Positions 25,559 to 34,944 are shown, counted from the first letter of the stretch. The stretch: DNA of 64,000 nt from Lachnospiraceae bacterium (GCA_017546025.1 JAFYYS010000018.1:62001-126000), one strand, 5' to 3'. Notes: generated by a model from the sequence alone, not told the origin. Numbers and translations are program-made.

Positions 25559-26779
25559 ATGAAAATCTTCAGGAAGATCGGCGGCGCCGTGTTGTTCGTA
25601 GCATTTGCCGGCGGCATCTTCTACGGCGTTTTAAAACTCTCCGACCGTTTTTTGAACCGCGAGAGGTCTGCAGACACCGCTCTTCAGACAACACCGGCGG
25701 TTTCCGAAGGTGTCACAAGAGTTTCCACCAAAAAACTGAAGGACAGTCTGAATCAGAATAATATACTACGCTATACCGACGAAGCATCCGTGAAGGTGCT
25801 CGACGAGATTGACATCGAGAGCATTTCCGAAAAGGTACTTCCGTCCATGGTATCGGTGCAGTGCACGGTCCGCGGAATCAACCTGTTGGGACAGCTTGTA
25901 GAAGGCGAATCGGCAGGCTCCGGCATTTTCATTGAGAGTAAGGAGGGGTTCCTCTACCTCGTAACCAATTACCACGTGGTCGAGAATGCCGTAACGGTTT
26001 CGGTCGTATTTCCCGACGGCGAGAGCTATCCCGCTGTTGTGAAGAACTCGGATTCGCTTTATGACCTGGCCATCCTGACCGTGAAGCGCTCCCTTCTCAA
26101 ACAGACCACGTTAGATTCCATCGTCCCGGCAACACTTGCGGAAAGCAAAGAAGTCCGCGTCGGTGAAATGGTCATTGCCGTCGGCAACGCGCTTGGATAC
26201 GGCAACTCCGTAACCGTCGGATACATCGGCGCAACGAATCACCGCTACTCTACCGGAGAAGCCTCAAGCATCTCGCTGATTCAGACCGATGCGGCCATCA
26301 ACCCCGGCAACAGCGGCGGCGCTTTGGTGAACATCGAAGGCGAAGTCATCGGAATCAATTCCTCAAAGCTTGCGTCCGCGAGCATTGAAGGCATGGGATT
26401 TGCCATTCCGGTCACCGTAGCGCTTCCGATCATCAAGGAGCTTCAGCAGAAGGAAAAGGTACGCGAGAACGAGCAGGGCTTCCTCGGTGTCATCATTGCG
26501 GCGGTTACCGATGAAGAAATCAACAGCCTCGGCTGGCCCGCAGGCATTTACATCAAGGAAATCATCGAAGGCGGCGCGGCATCGGAATCCGACCTTCAGG
26601 TCAGCGATATCATCGCCGGCGTAAACGATGTTCCGGTCATCACCAATGAGCAGCTGCAGTCCCGCATTTCGTCCTACCGTTTCGGCACGACCGTCACGCT
26701 TACGGTATACCGCCTGACGGACGGCGAGTATAAGGAAATCAAGGTTGACGTAACCTTAAAAGAGAAATCAGTCCAATAA
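25559..26779 (+). CDS. htrA: HtrA/DegP-type S1C serine protease
   Basis: Membrane-anchored envelope quality-control protease of 406 aa. Residues 7-25 form one uncleaved N-terminal transmembrane anchor. The catalytic triad is His139 (TNYHVV), Asp169 (LYDLAIL) and Ser252 (NPGNSGGAL). A single PDZ domain occupies roughly 300-400 (GFLGVIIAAV to the end). GGAGG lies 8 nt before the ATG. It is transcribed divergently from clpX and ends at a bidirectional terminator. Confidence 0.94.
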   Translation: MKIFRKIGGAVLFVAFAGGIFYGVLKLSDRFLNRERSADTALQTTPAVSEGVTRVSTKKLKDSLNQNNILRYTDEASVKVLDEIDIESISEKVLPSMVSVQCTVRGINLLGQLVEGESAGSGIFIESKEGFLYLVTNYHVVENAVTVSVVFPDGESYPAVVKNSDSLYDLAILTVKRSLLKQTTLDSIVPATLAESKEVRVGEMVIAVGNALGYGNSVTVGYIGATNHRYSTGEASSISLIQTDAAINPGNSGGALVNIEGEVIGINSSKLASASIEGMGFAIPVTVALPIIKELQQKEKVRENEQGFLGVIIAAVTDEEINSLGWPAGIYIKEIIEGGAASESDLQVSDIIAGVNDVPVITNEQLQSRISSYRFGTTVTLTVYRLTDGEYKEIKVDVTLKEKSVQ

Positions 26780-26812
26780 GGAATCATTTTCATAATACCG
26801 TTGAGAGATAGG

Positions 26813-26838
26813 AAAAGCCCCGATATTTCGGGGCTTTT
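26813..26838. terminator. Bidirectional terminator between htrA and glf
   Basis: AAAAGCCCCGA-TAT-TTCGGGGCTTTT: a GC-rich stem with A-run on one side and T-run on the other, serving the convergent genes on both strands. Confidence 0.93.
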
Positions 26839-26849
26839 CTGATTGCTCT

Positions 26850-27947
26850 TTACAGTTCTTTTTCGACAAGATTCAGTGCCGAAGCAATGACCTTATCCAT
26901 GTCATAATACTTATATTCTCCGAGCCGTCCGCCGAAGATCACGCCGTCCTCGCGGTCCGCGAGTTCTTTGTATCTTGTGTACAGCTCTGCGTTTCTCGCA
27001 TCGTTGATCGGATAATACGGTTCTTCACCCGGATGCCATTCCGCCGGATACTCTCTCGAGATGACAGTCTTCTCGGTCTTCAGTCCCGGATAGAAGTGTT
27101 TATGCTCGATGATTCTCGTGTACGGAATCTCGCGCTCCGTATAGTTGACAACCGCATTGCCCTGGTAATTGTCGGTATCCTTCACTTCCTGCTCGAACTT
27201 CACCATGCGGTACTGCAGGTTGCCGTAGCAGTACCCGAAATACTCGTCCAAAGCGCCGGTATAGATGACCTTCTTCGCAAGGGCGCGGTACGTATCGCGC
27301 TCCTTTAAATAATCAACGCCGGTTCTCACCTCAATGCCCGAAAGCATCTTCGCCACCATGTCCGTGTACCCTTTTTCAGGGATGCCCTGATAGCGGTCAT
27401 TGAAGTAGTTGTTATCATAAATCAGGCGGACCGGAAGCCGTTTGATAATGAAGGCGGGAAGCTCCTTACAGTCTCTGCCCCACTGCTTTTCGGTGTATCC
27501 CTTTACGAGCTTCTCGTAAATGTCACGGCCGACAAGCGAAATGGCCTGTTCCTCAAGGTTCTTCGGCTCGGTAATGCCGGCCTCCGCAACCTGCTCCGCA
27601 ATCTTCTGCTTCGCCTCGGCGGGTGTCTTGACATTCCACATCCTGGCAAATGTGTTCATGTTGAACGGCAGATTGTAAAGCTCGTCCTTATAGATTGCAA
27701 CCGGGGAATTCACGAAATTGTTGAACTCCGCAAAGCGGTTCACGTAATCCCAGATCTTCCGGTCGCTCGTATGGAAGATGTGCGCGCCGTAGGTGTGCAC
27801 CGGAATCCCGTACATGTCTTCACAGTAAGCGTTTCCGGCGATGTGGCTCCGTCGGTCGATTACCAGGCAGGAGTACCCTCTGTCGGTCGCCTCTCTTGCA
27901 AATACGGCGCCGAACAAACCGGCTCCCACAACGAGATAATCATACAT
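26850..27947 (-). CDS. glf: UDP-galactopyranose mutase
   Basis: Flavoenzyme of 365 aa that converts UDP-galactopyranose to UDP-galactofuranose for cell-surface glycans. The N-terminal FAD motif is YLVVGAGLFGAVFAREA. GNAYCEDMYGIPVHTYGAHIFHT is typical of Glf, as are the active-site TEKQWGRD and the C-terminal GGRLGEYKYYDMDKV. The frame extends upstream but ATG at 27947 matches the family start and overlaps the preceding gene by 8 bp. It is the last gene of the cdaA operon. It implies galactofuranose in this organism's surface polysaccharide. Confidence 0.95.
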   Translation of the reverse strand: MYDYLVVGAGLFGAVFAREATDRGYSCLVIDRRSHIAGNAYCEDMYGIPVHTYGAHIFHTSDRKIWDYVNRFAEFNNFVNSPVAIYKDELYNLPFNMNTFARMWNVKTPAEAKQKIAEQVAEAGITEPKNLEEQAISLVGRDIYEKLVKGYTEKQWGRDCKELPAFIIKRLPVRLIYDNNYFNDRYQGIPEKGYTDMVAKMLSGIEVRTGVDYLKERDTYRALAKKVIYTGALDEYFGYCYGNLQYRMVKFEQEVKDTDNYQGNAVVNYTEREIPYTRIIEHKHFYPGLKTEKTVISREYPAEWHPGEEPYYPINDARNAELYTRYKELADREDGVIFGGRLGEYKYYDMDKVIASALNLVEKEL

Positions 27948-28671
27948 TTTCCTGTTCCTCCCTGACCCGTTCCCGAAGCACTGCCTCACAAAAGGCAAGG
28001 TCAGTCGGGACCGTTATCTTAATGTTTTCAAAAGAACCGGGCACAAGCACCGGCTTGATTCCTTTTCTCTCGCAAAGACTGCACAGATCAGTCACCGATG
28101 CATCGTCAGCCGGAACCGATGCCAGAAGCTCGCGAAGCAGTCCGAACCGGATGAGCTGCGGCGTCTGAATCCGGTACACCGTCTCACGCTTCGGCACCTG
28201 CGAAACACGCTTTCCGTCCGCCGAGAGCACAACCGTGTCTCCTGAAGGAATTGCCGCCGTTACGGCATAAGCACCTTCCATCGCGGAAACCGTATCGGAA
28301 ATCATCGAAAGACTCACCATCGGGCGAACCGCATCATGCGTTAAAAGGATGTCCTCATCCGTCGCCCCGAACCGCAAAACGGCTTCCTCCGAAAGGATTC
28401 TGACCGTATCGTTCCGGCTCGTTCCGCCCTGACAGACCTCAGTTCTTTTCGTGCCGCGGACATCCTCGGGAAGCGTTGCAAGAAGCTCCTTCGTATATCC
28501 CGTCCACTCCTTCGGAACGGCAATCAGAACCGCATCGATTTCTTCGGCCGAAAGGAAAACCCGAAGCGTCCGAAGAAGCACCGGCTCACCGGCAAGCTCC
28601 ATAAACTGCTTCGGCATTGCCTGCTTCATTCTTGTTCCGCTCCCGCCGGCCACAAGTCCCGCAATTACCAT
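27940..28671 (-). CDS. ispD: IspD/TarI-family cytidylyltransferase
   Basis: Transfers CMP to a sugar- or polyol-phosphate. The 243-aa protein has LVAGGSGTRM...MPKQFMEL at the N-terminus and THDAVRPMVS and RIQTPQLIRF further in. This combination is intermediate between IspD (2-C-methylerythritol 4-phosphate) and TarI (ribitol 5-phosphate). IspH in the window shows the MEP pathway is used, which favours IspD; the adjacent galactofuranose gene favours a glycan role. GGAGG precedes the ATG at 28671. Confidence 0.8.
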   Translation of the reverse strand: MVIAGLVAGGSGTRMKQAMPKQFMELAGEPVLLRTLRVFLSAEEIDAVLIAVPKEWTGYTKELLATLPEDVRGTKRTEVCQGGTSRNDTVRILSEEAVLRFGATDEDILLTHDAVRPMVSLSMISDTVSAMEGAYAVTAAIPSGDTVVLSADGKRVSQVPKRETVYRIQTPQLIRFGLLRELLASVPADDASVTDLCSLCERKGIKPVLVPGSFENIKITVPTDLAFCEAVLRERVREEQENV

Positions 28672-28688
28672 AATCCGTTCCTCCGGGC

Positions 28689-30368
28689 CTACTCTCCCTC
28701 CGGCGCAAGCAGTCTGTTCAAAGCACAGAATACCGCACGGATGGATGCCCTTGTGATGTTAGAGCTGATGCCGACACCGAAGGTTGAGGCGCCGCTTGCC
28801 GTGTCCTCCATCGACACATATGCGGCAGCCTGAGCCTCTGAACCGGTGGTCAGCGCATGCTCGGTATAATCAAGCAGCCGGAAGCTTCTTCCGACAAGCT
28901 TTTGCAAACCTTTCTTCACGGCATCGATAGGACCGTTGCCGTAACAGTCGAGCGTCATCTCTTCGCCCAGATAGGAAAGCGTCAGAACGGCATGCGTTCC
29001 TTCTCTCTCCTCCGCGTCCGTCCGGTCATTCACATTACAGCGGATGAACCGAAGCGGCGTCTTGCGGCGCAGATACTCCGTACGGAATACTTCGAGAAGC
29101 TCCTCAGGCGTAACCTCTCCGCCCTTTTGCTCCGCATAAGCCTGAACAGCTCTGGCAAATTCGCGGTGCATCTCCTTCGGAAGCCGGAAGCCGTGCGTTC
29201 TCTCCATGACAAATGCCACGCCGCCCTTTCCGGACTGGCTGTTAATCCGCACAAGCGGCTCGTAGGTTCTTCCGATATCGCGCGGGTCAATGAGCAGGTA
29301 AGGAACCCTCCAAAGCCCGTCGGGCGTCTTCATGCCCGAAAAGCCCTTGCTGATGGCATCCTGATGCCCGCCGGAGAAAGCCGTGAACGCAAGCTCTCCC
29401 GCGTACGGATGTCTCGGATGCACCGGCATCTTCACAAGCCGTCTGTATTCTTCCGTGATTCCGGGAACGTCCGAAAGATCAAGTCCCGGATCAACGCCTT
29501 CTGCAAACAGGTTCAGAGCAATCGTCAGAAGATCCGCATTGCCGGTCCGCTCGCCGTTTCCGAAAAGCGTTCCCTCAACACGGTCCGCCCCGGCCAAAAC
29601 GCCGAGCTCCGTTGCCGCAACGCCGGTGCCGCGGTCGTTATGCGTATGAATGCTTAACTCAACGGCCTCACGGTTATGAAGATGCGTCGAAACATATTCC
29701 ACCATGTCGGCATAAACATTGGGCGTATTCAGTTCCACCGTTTCCGGCAGATTGATGATTGCCTTATGCTCTTTCGTGGGTTTCCAGACATCAAGCACCG
29801 CCTCAATGACCTCAACGGCATAATCGGTCTCTGTCCCGCTGAAGCTTTCCGGCGAATACTCAAAAATCGCCTCTCCCGGGAAGTCCTTTGCATACTTCAG
29901 AACAGCCTCTGCCGCACGGACGGCAATCACCTTCGTCTCTTCTTTGCTTTTGGCAAATACGACGTCTCTCTGCAGCTCGGACGTAGGGTTATAGATGTGC
30001 ATAATGACGCACGAAAGACCGCGGGCCGCCTCAAAAGCGGTCCGAATCTGATCTTCGTTACATTGCATCAAAAGCTGGATCCTGCAACCGTCAGGAACCA
30101 GCTTCTCCTCCGCCAGGCGGCGGACAAATTCATATTCCACGGAAGATGCGGCGGGAAAACCGACCTCAATGTCACGGAATCCGAGATTGCAGAGGAAGGT
30201 GAAGAACTCCGTCTTCTCATCTACTGTCATCGGTTCCATCAAAGCCTGGTTTCCGTCCCGTAAATCGACGCTGCAAAAAAGCGGTGCCTTGTCAATCGTT
30301 TTATAAGGCCACTGCCTTTCGGTCATTTCGGGGAGCGGATTCCGCCGGTATCGTTCAAAATGCTTCAT
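28689..30368 (-). CDS. leuA: 2-isopropylmalate synthase (long form)
   Basis: Condenses acetyl-CoA and 2-oxoisovalerate, the first committed step of leucine synthesis. The 559-aa size and N-terminus (RNPLPEMTERQWPYKTIDKA) fit the long LeuA type seen in actinobacteria and some Clostridia. The metal/substrate motif CSVDLRDGNQALMEPM and the histidine pair LSIHTHNDRG are present. The C-terminal regulatory (LeuA dimer) domain spans about 430-559. The ribosome site is weak (AGTAGGCGAT). No other leucine gene is nearby; it is 5 bp after the HPr-like gene. Confidence 0.93.
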   Translation of the reverse strand: MKHFERYRRNPLPEMTERQWPYKTIDKAPLFCSVDLRDGNQALMEPMTVDEKTEFFTFLCNLGFRDIEVGFPAASSVEYEFVRRLAEEKLVPDGCRIQLLMQCNEDQIRTAFEAARGLSCVIMHIYNPTSELQRDVVFAKSKEETKVIAVRAAEAVLKYAKDFPGEAIFEYSPESFSGTETDYAVEVIEAVLDVWKPTKEHKAIINLPETVELNTPNVYADMVEYVSTHLHNREAVELSIHTHNDRGTGVAATELGVLAGADRVEGTLFGNGERTGNADLLTIALNLFAEGVDPGLDLSDVPGITEEYRRLVKMPVHPRHPYAGELAFTAFSGGHQDAISKGFSGMKTPDGLWRVPYLLIDPRDIGRTYEPLVRINSQSGKGGVAFVMERTHGFRLPKEMHREFARAVQAYAEQKGGEVTPEELLEVFRTEYLRRKTPLRFIRCNVNDRTDAEEREGTHAVLTLSYLGEEMTLDCYGNGPIDAVKKGLQKLVGRSFRLLDYTEHALTTGSEAQAAAYVSMEDTASGASTFGVGISSNITRASIRAVFCALNRLLAPEGE

Positions 30369-30373
30369 ATCGC

Positions 30374-30640
30374 CTACTCAATGCCGAAACGGTTGTTCAC
30401 CGCGGCCTCAATCTCCTTCAGCACATACTCTTCACCCTCGCCGTCACAGACGATGGTGATTTCCTCTCCGCATTTTACCTGCGCGCTCAAAATGCCGAGC
30501 ACGCTCTTTGCATTAACCTCATATTCCCTTACTCGAAGATAGACTCTGCAGGGACGGGAAAGTGCAATCCGGCTCATTTCTCCGGCGGGCTTGATATGAA
30601 GCCCTTTTACATTGTTCACGGTTAAGGTTGCCTGTACCAT
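30374..30640 (-). CDS. HPr-family phosphocarrier protein
   Basis: 88-aa HPr fold. The His phosphorylation site is in KGLHIKPAGEMS and the Ser regulatory region in NAKSVLGILSAQV, so both residues are present, but the loop differs from canonical GLHARPA. The second ATG (30640) is chosen for its 9-nt spacing from AAGGAG. It may be an accessory HPr (Crh- or DhaM-like) rather than the sugar-PTS HPr. Its placement between cdaR and leuA is unusual. Confidence 0.85.
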   Translation of the reverse strand: MVQATLTVNNVKGLHIKPAGEMSRIALSRPCRVYLRVREYEVNAKSVLGILSAQVKCGEEITIVCDGEGEEYVLKEIEAAVNNRFGIE

Positions 30641-30675
30641 AGACATCTTCTCCTTTCCGGTTTCGGGCAGTTCCT

Positions 30676-32097
30676 TTATTCCGGAAGTGCCTCGAAAATC
30701 TGTATTTCGATGATATCAGCCTCAATCTTCGGTTTTCTGTTCGGATGATCCTGATACTGATCGTCAATGTCATATTCAATTGTGAGCGGCCATCGGTTAG
30801 GGTTCGTGACATTTTTCAAATCTACGAACGGCTTTAACTGTTCGGCGGAGGTAATGGTATCAAGAATTGTCTTGAATCCCTTCAACGTAATCTCAACTTC
30901 TTCTCCGTCCTCAAGCTCATTCAGCAATTCATCGGGAAGGCGAAGACCCTCGGGAAGATTCCGGTACTCAATCTTAGATTTGGCAATCGTCAGAACCTTT
31001 TCGCCTGTCGGTTCAACTGTGGCCGTTGCGATGACATCCGATGTGTCCGACTTCAGATAGACACCGTCGGGAAGGTATTTCAAAATGTTGAAATTCTTCG
31101 AAACGGGCTGCATGGTCTTCATCAAAGGATCTTCCGTCGTGAACTTAATCACAATGTCCTCAAGCTCCTCGAGCATCTCATCGTCCGCTGCAATCCGGAT
31201 GGTTTTCGGGTTGTATTCAAAATCATAAATGGCAAAGCCTTCCATCACCTGCGTGGCGGCGGGGTCGGTATAGTCTACGGTAAGCGGAACCTCCTTCACC
31301 GCAAGCAGTTCAATCTGTACCTCAACGGTCTTCTGCTTCAGCTCGATGGACGCGTCGTCGATTCTGGCGCCCGTGCTGTCAACCGGATAAAGCTGAATCA
31401 TGAAGCGCTGCTTCTTCGAGGTCATCGTGGAAATATCCACATCCGCAACAAGCTTGGAAACGGAATCCACAATCTCCTTCGGACCGGTAATCTCAAGGGA
31501 GTTAGAGGACTGTTCGCGAATCAGTGCGTACTTGTCATCCGGAGCGTTCAGCTTGTTGACGGAAACACTGATCATCTTCGTCTCGCTCTGCACACGCTTA
31601 ACCTGCAGCACATTGCGTGACTGGTACGTGATTTCCAGGCTGTCCGCGAGGCTTGACGAGCGGGGGATTACGACAATCGGAAGGGCGTTGCCTTCGTTGC
31701 CGACGAAATCATTGAAATCAACGGTTGCCACGAAATCGGACGGTCCGAGATTCTCCACCTCGGAACGCTTTCCGGTAACCTTGATGGACAGGGTGCCGAT
31801 TTCGTCTGTCTGCAGGGAGATGTTAACATTCTCCGGCAGCGCGTTGTAATCTTCTCTGTGCAGCGTCTGAATCTCGATGCCTTCGATCTTCTTGGTCGTC
31901 TGCGGGTCCGAAATGCTCATGATTGTAACCCAGATCAGAAAGGCCAGAAGAAACGACAGAAGTTTGACGCCGATATTTCTGGTGAGCATGACCCCGAGCT
32001 TTTTGAAGCCGGTCTTCAGCTTGCTGCCGATTTTACGCTCTTCGGCTTTCAGCTTCATTCCGAGGTTCTGCTGTTCGGTTTTAAGCTTTTTTGCCAT
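30676..32097 (-). CDS. cdaR: CdaR, YbbR-domain regulator of diadenylate cyclase
   Basis: 473-aa membrane-anchored protein with a highly basic N-terminus of KLKTEQQNLGMKLKAEERK-like repeats, one transmembrane helix (NIGVKLLSFLLAFLIWVTIM) and about four extracellular YbbR repeats. In Firmicutes it binds and modulates CdaA. The chosen ATG at 32097 lies inside the last 17 bp of cdaA. The N-terminal KLKxE repeats before the helix are longer than in typical CdaR. Confidence 0.9.
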   Translation of the reverse strand: MAKKLKTEQQNLGMKLKAEERKIGSKLKTGFKKLGVMLTRNIGVKLLSFLLAFLIWVTIMSISDPQTTKKIEGIEIQTLHREDYNALPENVNISLQTDEIGTLSIKVTGKRSEVENLGPSDFVATVDFNDFVGNEGNALPIVVIPRSSSLADSLEITYQSRNVLQVKRVQSETKMISVSVNKLNAPDDKYALIREQSSNSLEITGPKEIVDSVSKLVADVDISTMTSKKQRFMIQLYPVDSTGARIDDASIELKQKTVEVQIELLAVKEVPLTVDYTDPAATQVMEGFAIYDFEYNPKTIRIAADDEMLEELEDIVIKFTTEDPLMKTMQPVSKNFNILKYLPDGVYLKSDTSDVIATATVEPTGEKVLTIAKSKIEYRNLPEGLRLPDELLNELEDGEEVEITLKGFKTILDTITSAEQLKPFVDLKNVTNPNRWPLTIEYDIDDQYQDHPNRKPKIEADIIEIQIFEALPE

Positions 32098-32947
32098 CTT
32101 TCTCTCTTTCCTTTCTGAACAGAAGCCGGCTCTGCGGCGTCGGTTTATTCTGGAATTCCAAGAGCTTGTTGGAAAGGAATTCACGGTCCACGCCGCGGAT
32201 CAGCTGACCCTTCTGCGCGAGAGAAACCTTTCCGTTCTCCTCGGACACGATAATGACAAGCGCATCGGTAATTTCACTGAGTCCCACGCCTGCGCGGTGT
32301 CTCGTACCGAGATCCTTCGAAAGACGCATATTCTCCGAAACCGGAAGAATACACGTTGCCGCCGCTGCACGGTTGCCGCGGATGATGACCGCGCCGTCAT
32401 GAAGCGGGGTGTTCTTTTCGAAAATGTTAATCAGCAAAGCGGCGGTAACAACCGAATCGGTCGGGATGCCGCTCCGCTCATAATCCTCCAGACTGATGAC
32501 GCCCTCTAAACAGATCAGGGCACCGGTCTTCACCTTGGCCATCTCAAACACGCCGGTCAGGATTTCGTCTCTCGTCTCGTCAGAGTAGCGCTCTCCGGAA
32601 TCCGAATCCCCGAAAAAGCTTAACAGCCTTCTCTGACCGAGCTGCTCAAGAGCACGACGTAACTCCGGCTGGAAGATGATGAAAATGGCAATGATGCCAA
32701 CATTGATCGTATTTACAAAAATCCACTGGATTGCCGTGAAGCGGAACAGGGAAACAAGCACCCAGACAACGACAAGGATGACCATGCCCTTTACCAGATA
32801 CCAGGCCCTGGTTCGCTTAATCCACTTAATCAGGTGATAGAGAACAAACGCAATCAGCAGAATCTCCACCCAGTCAAGCAGATGAATCCGGGGAATCAAA
32901 AGTCGGTTGAAATACTTCGCAAGAAATTCTTTGAGATTATCCCACAC
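32081..32947 (-). CDS. cdaA: Diadenylate cyclase CdaA
   Basis: Makes cyclic di-AMP from two ATP. It has 288 aa with three N-terminal helices and a DAC domain. Catalytic motifs DGA (184-186, in PLHDGAVI) and RHR (216-218, in LGTRHRAGVGLSE) are intact. The start is GTG at 32947 with AAAGGAGG upstream. The usual third partner glmM is not here; instead two membrane-protein genes precede it and metabolic genes follow cdaR. Confidence 0.95.
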   Translation of the reverse strand: MWDNLKEFLAKYFNRLLIPRIHLLDWVEILLIAFVLYHLIKWIKRTRAWYLVKGMVILVVVWVLVSLFRFTAIQWIFVNTINVGIIAIFIIFQPELRRALEQLGQRRLLSFFGDSDSGERYSDETRDEILTGVFEMAKVKTGALICLEGVISLEDYERSGIPTDSVVTAALLINIFEKNTPLHDGAVIIRGNRAAAATCILPVSENMRLSKDLGTRHRAGVGLSEITDALVIIVSEENGKVSLAQKGQLIRGVDREFLSNKLLEFQNKPTPQSRLLFRKEREKDGKKA

Positions 32948-32962
32948 GGAAGAATTCCTCCT

Positions 32963-34309
32963 TTATCTGAGATTCTCGTCCTCTCCGCCGTCTTCCGAAT
33001 CGTCGGCGAAATACAACTGTGCGTCTTCGTCCTCGTCATCCTCGTCTTCCGGATCCATGGCGGGCGGAAGCGGTTTCACGGGACGGCTCTTCTTCGCGGG
33101 AAGCAGTGATCCGAAACCGCGAAGCTTGCTGATGATGGAATCAATCGGAGCCTTAATTCCCTTTTTGGATTCGCGGGCCTTCGGTCCGGTGATGACAACC
33201 TCTTCGTCCTCATCCTCGTTGTCATAATCCGGCTCTTCCTTGCTGGCCAGGTCTCTTCTGAGTCTCTTGGCCTCTCCGGCCGTAAGCTCCTGCTTGTACG
33301 GATTGTTCTTATTGGCAAGCATTGAGTTCATGGCCTCGATGGCGGATTCCTCATCCTCGTCCTCGGGAACATCCTCGCGCTTGGACATAACCTTACGGAT
33401 TGCCCGGCGCGGTGACTTTGCGGTAATCTTCGGAATCGCCGTCACATAGTAGTAATACCGTTCGTCCTCGAACTGCACATGCTCCGCCGCCGAGTAATTC
33501 AGCACCCTGTAGAAGAACAGGCAGACGAATATGATGCCCATCGAAATAAGGCTTCCGAACACCATTGCGCCGACCTTGAGGTCCATCTCGTACTTCAGCG
33601 AGCCGAGGATGTAGCCCAGAATCATCACGCCGGTTCCGACGCCGAGTGCGATTTCAAAAGCGTAATCCATTTTGATGGCTCTGACAAATACGATGGTGAC
33701 GATGACCACGGCGAAAATCGCCATAACCACGTACATGCGCGGGTTCTTCAAAAGGTCGTCAAGCACCTTTATGTAAATGGCCAGTGCCTCGTCCTTTGCG
33801 GCCTTCAGCTCTTCAATCGTGATGATGTTGTTATTAACGGCCTTCAGCAGGTAAAACACGACCACGCCGCAAACAGCGGGAACAGCCGAGAAAAAGCTGC
33901 CGAACAAGCCCAGAAACAGCGGAACCACGTACGGGAATCCCATCGAGCAAAGAAGCGGCGTAGCAATGATCGTGATGCCTTCCTTCGGTGCGAAACGCAG
34001 GAAGAAAAGGTACATGATCAAAAAGATCAGAACGACCGTTACGGCAATCAGCACCGAAGCGGTAATCAGCTGCAGGAATACATAAACCGCAGCGACAAAT
34101 ACCATCAGAGACGGCGGCAGCACCGCCGAGAAAACGGACAGCGCCAGAACAACGGCAAATCCGGAAAGTCCGGTATTGTATCCGATTACGTTGCTGAGCT
34201 TCCGAAACGTCAGAAACATCAAAAGAAACTTCAGCGCGGTTTTCACAATCAGGTCATGCCTCTGGTATAACTCCGTAAGCTTGGCCCGAATCTCAAAGAC
34301 GATCATCAT
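32963..34309 (-). CDS. Polytopic membrane protein with acidic tail, cdaA operon
   Basis: 448 aa, function not recognised. The first ~280 residues contain about eight hydrophobic helices in two groups, separated by a short soluble loop (NNNIITIEELKAAKDEALAI). The remaining ~165 residues are cytoplasmic, probably disordered and very acidic (DEDEDEEVV, DPEDEDDEDEDAQ, ending EDGGEDENLR), with scattered basic clusters. No nucleotide-binding or transporter motif is evident. It overlaps the preceding gene by 4 bp and is 15 bp ahead of cdaA, so a role linked to c-di-AMP or envelope synthesis is an inference from position only. Confidence 0.75.
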   Translation of the reverse strand: MMIVFEIRAKLTELYQRHDLIVKTALKFLLMFLTFRKLSNVIGYNTGLSGFAVVLALSVFSAVLPPSLMVFVAAVYVFLQLITASVLIAVTVVLIFLIMYLFFLRFAPKEGITIIATPLLCSMGFPYVVPLFLGLFGSFFSAVPAVCGVVVFYLLKAVNNNIITIEELKAAKDEALAIYIKVLDDLLKNPRMYVVMAIFAVVIVTIVFVRAIKMDYAFEIALGVGTGVMILGYILGSLKYEMDLKVGAMVFGSLISMGIIFVCLFFYRVLNYSAAEHVQFEDERYYYYVTAIPKITAKSPRRAIRKVMSKREDVPEDEDEESAIEAMNSMLANKNNPYKQELTAGEAKRLRRDLASKEEPDYDNEDEDEEVVITGPKARESKKGIKAPIDSIISKLRGFGSLLPAKKSRPVKPLPPAMDPEDEDDEDEDAQLYFADDSEDGGEDENLR

Positions 34310-34743
34310 GACTGCATCTCCTCCCAGTTCTCCTCTTCCAGTTCTCTCTCATACTCCTGCTCCTCGGAAATCTTCCGGATCCTTCCGAGCATCTTGTAGT
34401 ACTTTGCCAGCCGCTTATGAGACTTGATGTACTCATACTTGGACCGGCCGAGGGCAAATACGATGTAGACCGCGAGAATCAGAATATAATACGCTAACGC
34501 CTTCGTGCCCAGCATCTTATAATTCAGCTGCAGTGCATTTTTAATCAAAAACTCCAGATTATACATGATAATCATTAACAGAATAATCAGATACCCGACC
34601 GTTACCCCGATGATTGTCTTCAGAATTTCCAGCCGGACGTAATCCGCGCGGAAGAATCTGGCCTTCTTTAAATCATCGGCCCCCTCATGCTTATCATAGA
34701 TGGCACACCGGGTCATCAGTCTAGTCTTTTGATTATGAATCAT
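34306..34743 (-). CDS. Small two-helix membrane protein, first gene of cdaA operon
   Basis: 145 aa, not recognised. A basic N-terminus leads into two hydrophobic hairpin helices (LKTIIGVTVGYLIILLMIIM and a second at about 90-105). A charged coiled-coil-like C-terminus follows (RLAKYYKMLGRIRKISEEQE, then Glu-rich). ATG at 34743 is chosen over an ATG six codons upstream because GGGAGG precedes it at 10 nt. Its stop overlaps the next start, so it is probably made with the 448-aa membrane protein. Confidence 0.72.
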   Translation of the reverse strand: MIHNQKTRLMTRCAIYDKHEGADDLKKARFFRADYVRLEILKTIIGVTVGYLIILLMIIMYNLEFLIKNALQLNYKMLGTKALAYYILILAVYIVFALGRSKYEYIKSHKRLAKYYKMLGRIRKISEEQEYERELEEENWEEMQS

Positions 34744-34776
34744 CCGGTAAATTCCTCCCATCCTATAGTCCCTTTA

Positions 34777-34785
34777 ATTATACCA
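34777..34785 (-). promoter_or_regulatory. Extended -10 promoter of cdaA operon
   Basis: TGGTATAAT on the minus strand, a perfect extended -10, 34 bp before the first start codon. The -35 region is poor, as is common when the TGn extension is present. It would drive eight genes down to the terminator at 26813. Confidence 0.65.
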
Positions 34786-34944
34786 TACTTCCCCGTCAAA
34801 GAAAAGCGATAAATATTACGTTTTCCTTACAGTTCTTTGACAAATTCGTGCATTTTCCGTGTTTTCTCCGGGGTTTTCCTTCTTTTTGTGAAAAAGACGG
34901 TGCCGAAAGGGCCGGATATCGGGAAATGATGCCTTTCCCGGACA

